In this document: positions 48,817 to 58,085 of the stretch, in pieces
How the letters are laid out: each line of letters opens with the position of its first letter
Position numbering within the stretch: position 1 is the stretch's first letter
From: Alphaproteobacteria bacterium
GTDB lineage: Bacteria > Pseudomonadota > Alphaproteobacteria > Rhizobiales > Xanthobacteraceae
Direction: 5' to 3'
Length of the DNA: 64,000 nucleotides
Assembly: GCA_026400395.1 (NCBI GenBank)
Contig: JAPLPD010000155.1
Coordinates: 18,738 to 82,737, forward strand
The notes under the pieces: model-generated
What the model saw: only the letters and a program-made list of their open reading frames with translations
The model's database searches: none
Told to the model about the DNA's origin: nothing
Translations under genes and position numbers: made by a program

Positions 48817-49356
48817 TTAACGCGGCGTTAGGATCATCACCATCTGGCGCCCCTCCATCCGGGGCTCCGATTCGATCTTGGCCATACGGGTGGTGTCGTC
48901 CTTGACCCGGTTGAGCAGCCGGGTCCCGAGCTCCTGGTGGGCCATCTCGCGGCCGCGGAATCGCAGCGTCACCTTGACCTTGTCGCCCTCTTCGAAAAAC
49001 CGCTCCATGGAGCGCATCTTCACCTGATAGTCGTGGTCGTCGATCATCGGCCGGAGCTTGATCTCCTTGACCTCCACGACCTTCTGCTTCTTACGGGCTT
49101 CAGCCTGCTTTTTCTGCTCCTGGAACCGGTACTTACCGTAATCCAGCAGCTTGCAGATCGGCGGCACGGCGTTCGGCGAAATCTCGACGAGGTCGAGATT
49201 GGCCTCCGCGGCCTTGGCGAGCGCATCTGCGATGGTGATGGTTCCGAGGTTCGCACCATCCTTGTCGATCAGGTGGACCTCGCGAACGCGAATATCTTCG
49301 TTGGTGCGTGGGCCGTCCTTCTGGACGGGCGCTTGGGATCTCTGCGGGCGACGAAT
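48817..49356 (-). CDS. infC: Translation initiation factor IF-3, with AUU start codon
   Basis: IF-3 binds the 30S subunit and enforces correct start codon choice. The 179-residue protein reads [34 protein letters not shown], then [20 protein letters not shown] linking the N- and C-domains, and a C-domain with [41 protein letters not shown]. No ATG, GTG or TTG fits the family N-terminus; the ATT at 49356-49354, nine bases after AAGGAG, does. An AUU start is classic for infC and lets IF-3 repress its own translation. An annotation forced to ATG/GTG would miss 63 residues. Confidence 0.95.
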   Translation of the reverse strand: MRRPQRSQAPVQKDGPRTNEDIRVREVHLIDKDGANLGTITIADALAKAAEANLDLVEISPNAVPPICKLLDYGKYRFQEQKKQAEARKKQKVVEVKEIKLRPMIDDHDYQVKMRSMERFFEEGDKVKVTLRFRGREMAHQELGTRLLNRVKDDTTRMAKIESEPRMEGRQMVMILTPR

Positions 49357-49371
49357 GGGGGCAAACTCCTT
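49354..49371 (-). promoter_or_regulatory. Shine-Dalgarno and AUU start of infC (autoregulation site)
   Basis: On the minus strand AAGGAG (49371-49366) is followed by nine bases and ATT (49356-49354). IF-3 discriminates against AUU, so high IF-3 lowers its own synthesis. The strong ribosome binding site with a non-standard start decides the N-terminus of the protein. Confidence 0.85.
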
Positions 49372-49528
49372 GCTGTTTCGGAAGCCGTTAGAATCGGGAT
49401 TGTCCTTACATAAGTCAACGCCGTTCGCACCTATAGTTGCGGCCTTTTGCGCGGCTTTTTAGCCGCTCCGGCGCCGATCTGCTGACGCCCTCTTGCGCTG
49501 GGGGGCGGCTTGCGGCGAAACACCAGGG

Positions 49529-50299
49529 ATGGTCGAGAGCGTTTCCCAATTCATCGAAGCCGGCAGCGGCGCAGCCTCCCGCCGGATCGCGGCGCTGGTC
49601 CGGCCCGGCACGTCGCCGGGCCTGTTCTGGATGGGCGGCTTCAAATCCGACATGGGGGGCACCAAGGCCGTGGCCCTGGACGACTGGGCCGCCGCTCAGG
49701 GCCGCGCCTGCATCCGCTTCGATTACTCGGGCCACGGCGCCTCCTCCGGCGATTTCGCCGATGGAACCATCGGACGCTGGCTTGAGGACAGCGTTGCCGC
49801 GTTCGAAGCATTGGCCCGGGGGCCCACCGTGCTGGTCGGCTCGTCGATGGGCGGCTGGCTCGCTTTGCTGTTGGCGCGGACATTGAAGGGGCGCGCAACC
49901 GCCGGCTCGATCGCCGGGATGGTTCTGATCGCGCCTGCGGTGGACTTCACCGAAGAGCTGATGTGGAAGCGATTTCCCCCCGAGGTGCGGCGGCAGATCG
50001 AGACCGAGGGTTCGTGGCAACGGCCATCGCAATATTCGGAAGCGCCGTACCCCATCACTCGCGGTCTCATCGAGGACGGCCGCAAGCATCTGCTGCTCGG
50101 CGGCCTGATTGAGCCCGGCTGCCCGGTGCGCATTCTCCAGGGCGTGAAGGATGCCGACGTGCCGTGGCAGCATGCGATCGACTTGTCGTCGCGGCTCGCG
50201 CGCGACGACGTGGTGCTGACGCTGGTGAAGGACGGCGATCACCGGTTGTCGCGGTCCGAGGATATAGAACGGCTGATCGCGGCGGTGTCGGAGTTTTAG
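49529..50299 (+). CDS. Alpha/beta hydrolase
   Basis: A 256-residue serine hydrolase. It has LFWMGGFKSDMGGTKAVALDDWAAAQG (oxyanion region), RFDYSGHGASSGDF, the nucleophile elbow VLVGSSMGGWLALLLA, Asp in ILQGVKDADVPW and the catalytic His in KDGDHRLSR. This pattern resembles the ABHD10/palmitoyl-esterase-like group. The start is placed at ATG 49529 within an open frame. Its stop overlaps that of the convergent amidohydrolase gene by four bases. The substrate is unknown. Confidence 0.85.
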   Translation: MVESVSQFIEAGSGAASRRIAALVRPGTSPGLFWMGGFKSDMGGTKAVALDDWAAAQGRACIRFDYSGHGASSGDFADGTIGRWLEDSVAAFEALARGPTVLVGSSMGGWLALLLARTLKGRATAGSIAGMVLIAPAVDFTEELMWKRFPPEVRRQIETEGSWQRPSQYSEAPYPITRGLIEDGRKHLLLGGLIEPGCPVRILQGVKDADVPWQHAIDLSSRLARDDVVLTLVKDGDHRLSRSEDIERLIAAVSEF

Positions 50300-52038
50300 G
50301 TTGGGCTTTCGCCGCGCGGGCCGGGCGAACTGTCCCAGCCGGGTGTGGCGTGGACGATCTTGCCGCCGACCATCGTCATCAGCGCGGTGATGCCGGACAA
50401 CTGATCGGAAGCAACGATCAGCGGGTCGGCGCTGAGCACGGTCAGGTCGGCAAACTTTCCCACTTCGAGCGAGCCCTTTTTGGATTCGTCGAATGTCAGA
50501 TAGGCGCCGTTGGCTGTCGCGCAGCGCAGCGCATTCATGCGCGAGAGCGCTTGGCTTTCGCCGAAAGCCTGTCCGGTTCCGAATGCTTTGCGCAGCACGG
50601 TCTGCTGGATCGGATGCCACAACGTGATCGGCGTGTTGTCGGTGGCGAGCGCCACCGTCACGCCGGCCTCGCGCAGCGAATTCAGCGGCACGATGTCGCC
50701 GTATTGCTCCGGCTTCAGCGCTTCTGCCGTCTTCGTCATGCTTTTGTAGAGGTAGTTGTTGGTGTGCGTGGTCAGGACAAGACCAAGCTTTGCCACGCGC
50801 TCGATTTCGCGTGGCGAGATGACGTTGATGTGGCTGATCGCCCAGCGCCGGCCCTTCAAAGGAATTTCCTTATCGACCTCTTCGTAGAGATCGAGCATCT
50901 CGAGACCCCTGCGCCCTGCAATGGCGGTCGGGCGAATGTCGTTTTTGGCGCATGCGATCAATAGTTCCTTGAGCCGGTCGCGCGGCAGCCCGTGGTTGGA
51001 ATTGAAACCGGCCCAGCCTGTGTAGGGCGCGGCGGTGGCGCGCGCATTGTCAGCGTCAGAGCGGCCGAGGTGAACGTAGATCCCGCTGACCTTAAGGAAA
51101 TCGTCGCCGAGCGCAGGCTCGCCGAGCCAGCCAAGCCATGCCTCGACAAATGGACCGACGGGCGCGCCGCCCGCCGCCGCCCAGTTTGCGCTCAGCGCCA
51201 GCGCGGAGCGCATGGTCAGAGCTCCACTGTGATGAACGCGGCGATAGGTCCTCAGCAACTCGTTGGCGACGCCATGACCTTCGAAAATGCCGGTGGTGCC
51301 GAAGCTATGATAGGCCTTCGCAGCCTCGGGCAATGTTCGCAACCGTTCGGCGTCGGTGAACCGCGCCGCTTCGCGGAACCAGATCAACTCCGCCAGCGGC
51401 GCGAAATCCTGCTCGACGAACACGCCGGTCGGATCGCCGTTGCCGTCCTTTTGAATGACGAGCGACGGCACCGGCGAGACGGTGTCGCGGTTGATACCGG
51501 CCCGCTTCAGCGCCTCGGTGTTGGCGCAGGAGACGAGAGGGAATGTGCCGCGCCAGTAACCCCAGATCGAGCGGATATAAACCGGATTATCCGGAGCCGC
51601 CGCGTCGAGCTCCTGTCGCGTTGGCCAGCGCATCTCGGTCAGAGTATCGGGGACGCCGACATAGAACGGCGGATCGCCGATCGGCATGGTGACAATCCAC
51701 TCGCCGGGCTTTTTGCCGCGCGCGAGTTCGGCGATCCGGTCCTGGATGTCGCCGATCGAACGCACCTTACCGAGTGCCGGAAAGACACCGCGTAGTCCCT
51801 CGCGGTCCATGTGGGCGTGGCCGTCGATCAGTCCTGGCATGATGGCTCTGCCATTCATGTCGAGCACTAGCGTGTCCGGCCCGGTGTGTTTCGTCATTTC
51901 GGCGTCGCTGCCGACAGCAAGTATTTTTCCGGAGCCGATGGCGAGGGCTTGCGCGATCGAGTCGCGCGCGTCGATCGTTATGATGCGCGCGTTATGAAGT
52001 ACAACTTCGGCGCGCGTTGTCGCTACAGCTCCGGGCAT
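50296..52038 (-). CDS. Amidohydrolase (YtcJ/amidohydrolase-3 family)
   Basis: A 580-residue metal-dependent hydrolase. It begins with the beta-sandwich strand VVLHNARIITIDARDSIAQALAI, has the metal motif MPGLIDGHAHMD (HxH), the later His residues in EGHGVANELL and AISHINVISPRE, and the catalytic Asp in ALATDNTPIT, and ends with LEVGKFADLTVLSADPL. Relatives hydrolyse N-substituted formamides or exocyclic amides. It is divergent from a TTT receptor gene (52166) with 127 bases between, which suggests uptake and breakdown of one compound. Confidence 0.88.
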   Translation of the reverse strand: MPGAVATTRAEVVLHNARIITIDARDSIAQALAIGSGKILAVGSDAEMTKHTGPDTLVLDMNGRAIMPGLIDGHAHMDREGLRGVFPALGKVRSIGDIQDRIAELARGKKPGEWIVTMPIGDPPFYVGVPDTLTEMRWPTRQELDAAAPDNPVYIRSIWGYWRGTFPLVSCANTEALKRAGINRDTVSPVPSLVIQKDGNGDPTGVFVEQDFAPLAELIWFREAARFTDAERLRTLPEAAKAYHSFGTTGIFEGHGVANELLRTYRRVHHSGALTMRSALALSANWAAAGGAPVGPFVEAWLGWLGEPALGDDFLKVSGIYVHLGRSDADNARATAAPYTGWAGFNSNHGLPRDRLKELLIACAKNDIRPTAIAGRRGLEMLDLYEEVDKEIPLKGRRWAISHINVISPREIERVAKLGLVLTTHTNNYLYKSMTKTAEALKPEQYGDIVPLNSLREAGVTVALATDNTPITLWHPIQQTVLRKAFGTGQAFGESQALSRMNALRCATANGAYLTFDESKKGSLEVGKFADLTVLSADPLIVASDQLSGITALMTMVGGKIVHATPGWDSSPGPRGESPT

Positions 52039-52165
52039 GGTGCCTCCGATTTCTGCATAGGCGCGCTATCCCAATGCTGGCTGGAATGGAACTCTGTTTT
52101 GGCCCAGGGGTTGCTTTGATCGACAAGGATACGATTCGTTATGCTCTCCGATAGAGGCCGACAGT

Positions 52166-53155
52166 ATGCAGCAAGCGATGATGATAATGAATGTGATCCG
52201 CCGTGCTGTGCTTGCGGCTGCGGTGGCTACCTGCGCCACGGTTGATGCCAACGCTCAGAAATTTCCGACGAGTACAGTTCGCATTGTCGCGCCGTACGTG
52301 GCGGGCGGCGCGGTCGATATCGCTGCCAGGGCGCTGGCTGATCTGTTGGCCGATCGCTGGCGCTCGGCGGTCGTTGTCGAGAACCGGACAGGCGCTGCCA
52401 CCGTGATTGGAACGAATTCGGTGGCGACGGCGACCGCGGATGGTCACACCCTGCTGCTAACGGCAACGCCGTTTCTGGTGAATCCGACGTTCCAGCCCAA
52501 TCTGCCCTACGACTCGATCCGTGATTTCGCAGGCATCAGCATGGTGGTCGAGCAGCCGGTTGCGCTGGTCGCGCATCCATCCGTGGTGGGGAATACGCTG
52601 CCGGAGGTTGTGGCCCATGCAAAGAAGAACGATTTAACACTGGCTTACGGTTCGTCGGGCATCGGCGGAATATCTCATCTGCTCGGAGAGATGTTTGCCC
52701 GAACCGCCGGCATCAAGCTTCAGCACATTCCCTACCGAGGCAGCGCCGGAGCAACCGTCGATGTGTTGTCAGGAAATATTCCGCTGGTGTTCGATTCCGG
52801 CTTCTCCGCCAAAAGCCAGGTGGATGCCGGAAAGCTCAAGGTTCTGGCGATATCCAGCCGCGTCAGGTCGGCGGATCTGCCGAACGTCCCGACCTTTGCG
52901 GAGTCCTATCCGGGCTTCGAGTCGAGCAGTGTGCAGATGCTGCTGGCCCCGGGCCGGACGCCAAAGCCGATCGTCAGCCAGCTTTCAGCGGACGTGCAGA
53001 GCGTCGTGAAATCGGATGCCTATGCGGCTCGTGTCAGACAAGCGGCTCTGAATCCCCAAGCCTCGACCAGCGATGAACTCGATGCGTTCATTCGGTCGGA
53101 GATCGAAAAATGGGGCAAGATCATCCGCGAGGCCAACATCCAGCCGCAACGGTAG
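52166..53155 (+). CDS. Tripartite tricarboxylate transporter (Bug/TctC) receptor
   Basis: A 329-residue periplasmic binding protein with a signal peptide ending ATVDANAQ and the Bug pattern: TVRIVAPYVAGGAVDIAARALADLLADRW, VVVENRTGAATVIGTNSVA, ADGHTLLL, YGSSGIGGISHLLGEMFA and PYRGSAGATVDVLSGNIPLVFDS, then DLPNVPTFAESYPGFE. The full-length fold is present, with no deletion such as that in the receptor at 33746. No TctA/TctB is near. Together with the divergent amidohydrolase it may form a small catabolic unit. Confidence 0.92.
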   Translation: MQQAMMIMNVIRRAVLAAAVATCATVDANAQKFPTSTVRIVAPYVAGGAVDIAARALADLLADRWRSAVVVENRTGAATVIGTNSVATATADGHTLLLTATPFLVNPTFQPNLPYDSIRDFAGISMVVEQPVALVAHPSVVGNTLPEVVAHAKKNDLTLAYGSSGIGGISHLLGEMFARTAGIKLQHIPYRGSAGATVDVLSGNIPLVFDSGFSAKSQVDAGKLKVLAISSRVRSADLPNVPTFAESYPGFESSSVQMLLAPGRTPKPIVSQLSADVQSVVKSDAYAARVRQAALNPQASTSDELDAFIRSEIEKWGKIIREANIQPQR

Positions 53156-53172
53156 CGGCCACGCGATGGCGT

Positions 53173-54153
53173 CTATTCGACGGTCACGCCGCTCGACTTG
53201 ATCGGCACCGCCCAACGCTCGATCTCACTGGCGATGTACCTGCCGAGATACTCCGGCGAGCGCTGGTCCTTGGGCGTCACGGTCACGCCAATGCTCTTGA
53301 ATCGTTCGATCACCGCGGGCGCGTCGATCGCGTCGCTCGACGCTTGTGCGAGCCGCCGCACGATCGCTTCGGGCGTGCCTTTGGGAACGGCGAGCGCGTT
53401 CCAGGAGCCGCAGTCGAGTCCGTTGATGCCAAGCTCCTTCGCGGTGGGAAGATTTTCGAGGCCCGGCGCACGCTCGGCGCCCAGTGTCGCGATGGCCTTG
53501 ACGTTGCCGCCCTGGATCTGCGGCAGCGCGCTTGCGACCTGTTCGGCGATGAAGTCGATCCGTCCGCCGATCAAATCTCCCATTGCGAGGCTCGCGCCAC
53601 GATAGGGCACATGGGTGATCTTGGTCCCCATCGCGAGGTCGAGAAGGATGGCGCAAACATGAGTGCCGGAGCCCGCGCCGGCCGAGCCGTACGACATCTT
53701 GCCGTGATTGGCTTTGGCATAGGCGATGAACTCGGTGAGGTTGCTGGCCTGGAAATCCTTGTTGACGATCAGCACCCGGCCGGTGTCCGAAAACAGCGCG
53801 ACCGGTTCGAGGTCAGTGGAGGCGTTGTAGAGCGGCCGCTTGTAGAGCGTCTGGTTGAGCGCGAGCACGCCGGCGCTGGCAATCAGGATCGTGTAGCCGT
53901 CGGGCGCCGACTTCACCACCCGCGCAGTGCCGGTCATGCCTCCAGCGCCGCCAGGATTCTCCACGACGATCTGCTGCCCGAGCAACTCGGCCATCTGTTG
54001 CGCGAGAATCCGGCCGACGATATCGACCGGTCCGCCGGCGGCGAACGGGACGATGGCGGTAATCGGTCGGTTCGGCCAGCTTTGCGCATTGGTTGGCACG
54101 GCGAACAATATCAGGAGCGCAGCCAAACCGAGCAGCTTGAAGGAATGGAGCAT
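53173..54153 (-). CDS. Tripartite tricarboxylate transporter (Bug/TctC) receptor
   Basis: A 326-residue receptor starting MLHSFKLLGLAALLILFAVPTNAQSWPN (signal peptide), with PITAIVPFAAGGPVDIVGRILAQQMAELLGQQIVVENPGGAGGMTGTARV, DGYTILIASAG, YGSAGAGSGTHVCAILLD and PYRGASLAMGDLIGGRIDF. It is complete, with the usual C-terminal SPEYLGRYIASEIERW. The ATG at 54153 starts the signal peptide; the frame is open a further 56 codons upstream without family similarity. It is convergent with the receptor gene at 52166. Confidence 0.92.
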   Translation of the reverse strand: MLHSFKLLGLAALLILFAVPTNAQSWPNRPITAIVPFAAGGPVDIVGRILAQQMAELLGQQIVVENPGGAGGMTGTARVVKSAPDGYTILIASAGVLALNQTLYKRPLYNASTDLEPVALFSDTGRVLIVNKDFQASNLTEFIAYAKANHGKMSYGSAGAGSGTHVCAILLDLAMGTKITHVPYRGASLAMGDLIGGRIDFIAEQVASALPQIQGGNVKAIATLGAERAPGLENLPTAKELGINGLDCGSWNALAVPKGTPEAIVRRLAQASSDAIDAPAVIERFKSIGVTVTPKDQRSPEYLGRYIASEIERWAVPIKSSGVTVE

Positions 54154-54194
54154 GATTGTTGATTCCTGTTCGGTCTGGGTTCCGATGCTGTGCG

Positions 54195-55076
54195 CTAGCG
54201 GATTGGCGTTTCCGTTTCGAACCCGCGGTCGAACAGCGCCTGCAATCCCACTCGATAGTCCGGATAGCGCAGCGTCACGCCGAGCGCGTTCTTGAGCCGA
54301 TCGTTTCGCACTTTTGAGCATGTTTCGTAGAAGCTCATGAGAAACGGCGACAGCGTTCGCGTTGCCTCGTCGAGCGCAAGGAGCGGCGGCGGCGCGATGC
54401 CGAGTAGGTTTGCTGCGAACTCGATCTGATTGCCCGGCGGGGCGGGCGAACCGTCGGTGACGTTGACGGCGCCGTCGAAGCGGCGCGCGAACGCGGCGTC
54501 GATCGCCTGGGCGATGTCGGCGACGTGGATGCGGTTTGAAACGTGGCCCGGCTTGTCGATGCGGTGAGCGCGGCCGGCCCTAAGCCGTAAGAACGCATTC
54601 TGCCCGGGCCCGTAGATGCCGCCGAGCCGAAGGATCGCGACCGGTGTGCCGCGCTGCCGGCCGAGCGCCTGCCATGCCAGTTCCGCGTCAACCCGCGCTG
54701 CGCCGCGCGTGTGCGGCGGAATGGTCGGCGTGGTCTCGTCGACCCAGGCGCCGCCGTGGTCGCCGTACACGCCCGTCGTCGACAGATAGACGATCGATTG
54801 CAGGTTTGGCGCCGCCGCAATGTCGTCGGCGAGCGCCGCGAGGATCGGATCGCCGGACTCGACGGGCGCCGCCGAGATCAGCAGATGCGTTGCCTCGGCC
54901 ACGGCGTTGCGCAGTTCCGGCGATGGATGGATGCCGTCGAAGGTCAGCATTTGTATGCCGGCAAACGTTTTCTCCGGCGAGCGCGATGTAGCGATCACCC
55001 GGCCGAAGCGCGATCCATATTCCGCCGCATGAAACCGTGCGCAATAGCCGAGCCCGAGACAAATCAGCGTCGTCAT
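54195..55076 (-). CDS. NAD(P)-dependent epimerase/SDR-like protein (YeeZ type)
   Basis: A 293-residue extended short-chain dehydrogenase-like protein. The N-terminal nucleotide motif is LICLGLGYCARFHAAEYG; the active-site region is SIVYLSTTGVYGDHGGAWVDETT (Ser/Thr and Tyr positions), followed by RGTPVAILRLGGIYGPGQN and HVSNRIHVADIAQAIDAA. This matches the YeeZ group of uncertain function. Located between two TTT receptor genes, only 11 bases from the broken one, but its relation to transport is unclear. Confidence 0.82.
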   Translation of the reverse strand: MTTLICLGLGYCARFHAAEYGSRFGRVIATSRSPEKTFAGIQMLTFDGIHPSPELRNAVAEATHLLISAAPVESGDPILAALADDIAAAPNLQSIVYLSTTGVYGDHGGAWVDETTPTIPPHTRGAARVDAELAWQALGRQRGTPVAILRLGGIYGPGQNAFLRLRAGRAHRIDKPGHVSNRIHVADIAQAIDAAFARRFDGAVNVTDGSPAPPGNQIEFAANLLGIAPPPLLALDEATRTLSPFLMSFYETCSKVRNDRLKNALGVTLRYPDYRVGLQALFDRGFETETPIR

Positions 55077-55086
55077 CGGGCCCCGT

Positions 55087-55964
55087 TCAAATCCGCTCGA
55101 TGCCGGCGTCGGCGATCACCTTGGTCCAGCGTGCGATATCCTTGGCGATCAGCGCCTTGAAATCATCGGGCGTGCCGCCCTTGGGCTCGCTGCCGAGCGC
55201 ATGAATTTTCTCCACCGTGGCGGGCTCGGCGATCAGCCCGTTCATTTCGCGGTTGAGCCGGGTCGCGATGTCCTGCGGCAGTTTTGCCGGGCCGACTAAG
55301 CCCATCCAGGACGTGACGGAGAACCCGTGAAATCCCGCGTCGGCGATGGTGCCGACGTTCGGCAGCAGTTTGTAGCGTGTGCCGCCGGTGGTGCCGATGG
55401 CGTGCAACGCGCCGGATTTGATCTGGCCGATCAGCGCGACCGGAGGATCGACCAGGAAGTCGAGACGCTTGCCGAGCACTTCCGTCAGCGCCTGGTTGCC
55501 GCCGCGGAACGGCACCACGGTTATCTTGATTCCGGCGAGCCGCGAAAAATATTCGAGCATCAGGTGCTGCGGTGTGCCCGCGCCCGGCACGCCGCCGAGG
55601 ATCGGCTCCGCGCGCGTCTTCGCGGCCTTGATGAGATCGGGGATGCTGCGGATCGTGTGGTCGGGATAGGTCACCATCACGAAGGGAAATTCGATCGCCT
55701 GCCCGATGATCGTGAAGTCGTCGACCGAATGGTACGGCAGCGACTTGTACGTCGCGGCGGTCACCGCGTGTCCGCTCGGAATCCATCCCAGCGAATAGCC
55801 GTCCGGCGTGGCCCGCGCCATCTGCGCCGCCGCGAGCGTGGCGGCCGCGCCGGGCTTCGGCTCGACGACGATCTGCTGGCCGAGCCGCCGCGACAGGCCG
55901 TCGGCGATGACGCGGGCGCGGCGGCCAGACTTGCGAGCATTGTGCGGCGCGTGAGTGCGGCCAT
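55087..55964 (-). pseudogene. Broken TTT (Bug/TctC) receptor with deletion and frameshift near the N-terminus
   Basis: The start at 55964 gives MAALTRRTMLASLAAAP, a Tat/Sec-like signal, but the sequence then leaves frame. The family core resumes in another frame at ARVIADGLSRRLGQQIVVEPKPGAAATLAAAQMARATPDGYSLGW and runs normally to IERI at 55087. The first domain strand (the xYPxRPVRVIVPxxxGGxxDVV part, about 25 residues) is missing. The junction lies at about 55905-55915 within GC-rich GCCGCGCCCGC, where a short repeat could have caused the deletion. A functional receptor is unlikely unless translation starts internally. Confidence 0.85.
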
Positions 55965-56026
55965 GACGGTCCCCCCTGCGAATGCCGTTTGTTGTTGACG
56001 GGAGCGTAGCACGGTCATCGCCGAAA

Positions 56027-57193
56027 TCACGCCCCCGCGGCGGCCCACTCCTCGGCGACGGTGGGATCGGATTCGCCGGCGTGCGACGGGGCGAGCGCCG
56101 CAAGCCGAGCGGGATCGAGCTGTCCGAGCGCCCACACGGCGGCGCCGCGGACCAGCGGCGATGCATCGGTAAGGCATCGTTCGGTGTGCGTCGCGAGCGC
56201 GGCGTCGCCCGAGTTGCCGGCAGCGATCAGCGCATTGCGGATGAAGCGGTCGCGGCCGCTGCGCTTCAGGGCGGTCTTGGCGAACATCTTGCGGAATGTC
56301 GCGTCGTCGAGTTGCAGCAGATCGGCGAGCGCGGGTGATCGGGCGGCCTCGCGCGCCGCGAGTTTGGCCTCACGGCCCTGCTGCGCGAATTTGTTCCAGG
56401 GGCAGACCGCCAGACAATCGTCGCAGCCGTAGATGCGGTTGCCGATCAGCGGGCGCAGTTCGCGCGGGATCGGCCCTTTGTGCTCGATCGTGAGGTAGGA
56501 AATGCAGCGCCTCGCATCCAGACGATAGGGCGCGGGAAATGCCGCCGTCGGGCAGATGTCGAGGCAGGCGCTGCAAGTGCCGCAGTGGTCGATCTCTGCG
56601 CCGTCCGGCGGCAATTCAAGCGTGGTGAAGATCGCGCCGAGGAACAGCCACGACCCGAAGTCGCGCGACACCAGGTTCGTGTGCTTGCCCTGCCAGCCGA
56701 TGCCGGCGGCGGCGGCGAGCGGCTTCTCCATCACCGCGGCGGTATCGACGAACACCTTCACGTCGCCGCCGGCCTGCGCGATCAGCCAGCGCGCCAGGTC
56801 CTTCAGCTTCGGCTTGATGATCTCGTGATAGTCCTCGCCCTTGGCGTAGACCGAGATCGCGCCATGCTCGCGGTGTTGAAGGATCGCCAGTGGATCGTGG
56901 TCGGGGCCGTAGTTCAGGCCGAGCATGATCACCGAGCGGACCTCGGGCCAAAGATCGCGCGGATCGCCGCGGCGCCCTGCAGTCGTTTCCATCCAGATCA
57001 TGTTGCCGTGCGCGCCTTCGGCGAGGAATTGCTGCAGACGTTGCTTGGTTAGCGGTGCGGCGTCCGGCCGGGCGATGCCGGCGACGTCGAAGCCGCGCGC
57101 CCGCGCTGCCTCGATCAGGGCGGCCTTGAGGCCCGCAGGATCGCTCAGAAGTCGAGATCGGTGTAGTTCGGGGCCGGGGCCAGACCCTGCCAC
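56027..57193 (-). CDS. queG: Epoxyqueuosine reductase
   Basis: QueG reduces epoxyqueuosine to queuosine in tRNA with cobalamin and two 4Fe-4S clusters. Present are the catalytic Asp region [36 protein letters not shown], the cluster segments [17 protein letters not shown] and [16 protein letters not shown], and a C-terminal HEAT-like domain. The start is uncertain: GTG at 57193 is the nearest standard start upstream of the conserved [19 protein letters not shown], and overlaps the GST gene by 49 bases; a CTG nearer the conserved region is possible. Confidence 0.9.
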   Translation of the reverse strand: MAGSGPGPELHRSRLLSDPAGLKAALIEAARARGFDVAGIARPDAAPLTKQRLQQFLAEGAHGNMIWMETTAGRRGDPRDLWPEVRSVIMLGLNYGPDHDPLAILQHREHGAISVYAKGEDYHEIIKPKLKDLARWLIAQAGGDVKVFVDTAAVMEKPLAAAAGIGWQGKHTNLVSRDFGSWLFLGAIFTTLELPPDGAEIDHCGTCSACLDICPTAAFPAPYRLDARRCISYLTIEHKGPIPRELRPLIGNRIYGCDDCLAVCPWNKFAQQGREAKLAAREAARSPALADLLQLDDATFRKMFAKTALKRSGRDRFIRNALIAAGNSGDAALATHTERCLTDASPLVRGAAVWALGQLDPARLAALAPSHAGESDPTVAEEWAAAGA

Positions 57194-57837
57194 GTCTCGG
57201 CCAGGATCGCGCGAAACGACGGGCGCGACTTCACACGCGCGTACCAGTTCTTCGACGCCTCGTCTTCGGTCCATGGCACGTCGCCCAGATAGTCCACCGC
57301 CGACAGGTGCGCCGCTGCGGCGAGATCGGCCAGCGTCATCTGATCGCCAGCCAGCCAGTCGCGGGTCCGCACCAGCCATCCGATATAAGAGATATGATAG
57401 CGGACATTGATCCGCGCCGCACGGATGGCGTCGGTGTCGGGCGGGCCGCCGCCCTGTTCGATGCGCATTAGACGCTTGTAGAAGCGTTCCAGCACCAGCG
57501 GGCCCGAAACTTCGGTGAAGAACTTCTCGTTGAACCAGGCGGTGAGCCGCCGGACCTCGACCCGCCGGCCGACCTCGGCCGGGAGCAACTGGCGCTCGCC
57601 CATCGCCGAGCCGGCGGTTTCGTCGAGGAACTCGGAAATGATGGCGGCGCCGGGAACCGGCGGATAGCCCTCTGCCACCAGCACCGGCGTGGTGGCGGCG
57701 GGATTGAGCATCAGGAACTCTTCGCGGCGCTCCCACACCCGCTCCTCGATCGTGCGGTGCTCAAGCCCATGCTCGGCGAGCACCAGCCGGATGAAGCGCG
57801 AATGGGGGCAGAACGGATGATGGAAGAGTGTCAGCAT
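57145..57837 (-). CDS. Glutathione S-transferase family protein
   Basis: A 230-residue GST. The N-terminal domain has [23 protein letters not shown] with a Cys/Ser active-site region [17 protein letters not shown] (cis-Pro) and a binding-site Ser in [10 protein letters not shown]. The helical C-terminal domain has the N-capping-box-like [16 protein letters not shown] at 57837 begins MLTLFHHPF. Its end overlaps queG, so both are probably in one transcript. Substrate unknown. Confidence 0.86.
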   Translation of the reverse strand: MLTLFHHPFCPHSRFIRLVLAEHGLEHRTIEERVWERREEFLMLNPAATTPVLVAEGYPPVPGAAIISEFLDETAGSAMGERQLLPAEVGRRVEVRRLTAWFNEKFFTEVSGPLVLERFYKRLMRIEQGGGPPDTDAIRAARINVRYHISYIGWLVRTRDWLAGDQMTLADLAAAAHLSAVDYLGDVPWTEDEASKNWYARVKSRPSFRAILAETWQGLAPAPNYTDLDF

Positions 57838-58085
57838 GGAGCCCAGGTTGGAGACAGCGACCGCGTGCCGACGGGGCGGGGAATCAGCCGCGCAGACTAA
57901 CAGGGCACGGAAAAATGCCCAACCGATGATTGGTCCACGAGGGTATTCGGTCGTGTTCGGGGCCGCAGTGGGCGGCGGGCATCCTGTTGAGCATCGTGCC
58001 ATTGCCATTGCCCGGGCGGAGCGGTTGCGCGAGAAAGCCAGATCGAAGCCGGTGGGGCGGCGCCGGGTTATCCGCGGAGCATTTC

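Noticed and set aside
49415-50620. Open frame of 401 codons on the minus strand across the alpha/beta hydrolase
   Set aside because: Arg/Gln-rich antisense translation; the real hydrolase and amidohydrolase with catalytic motifs occupy this region.
57145-57193. GST-queG overlap as a translational fusion
   Set aside because: The two are in different frames, with the GST stop inside the overlap; simple gene overlap explains it, with an uncertain queG start.
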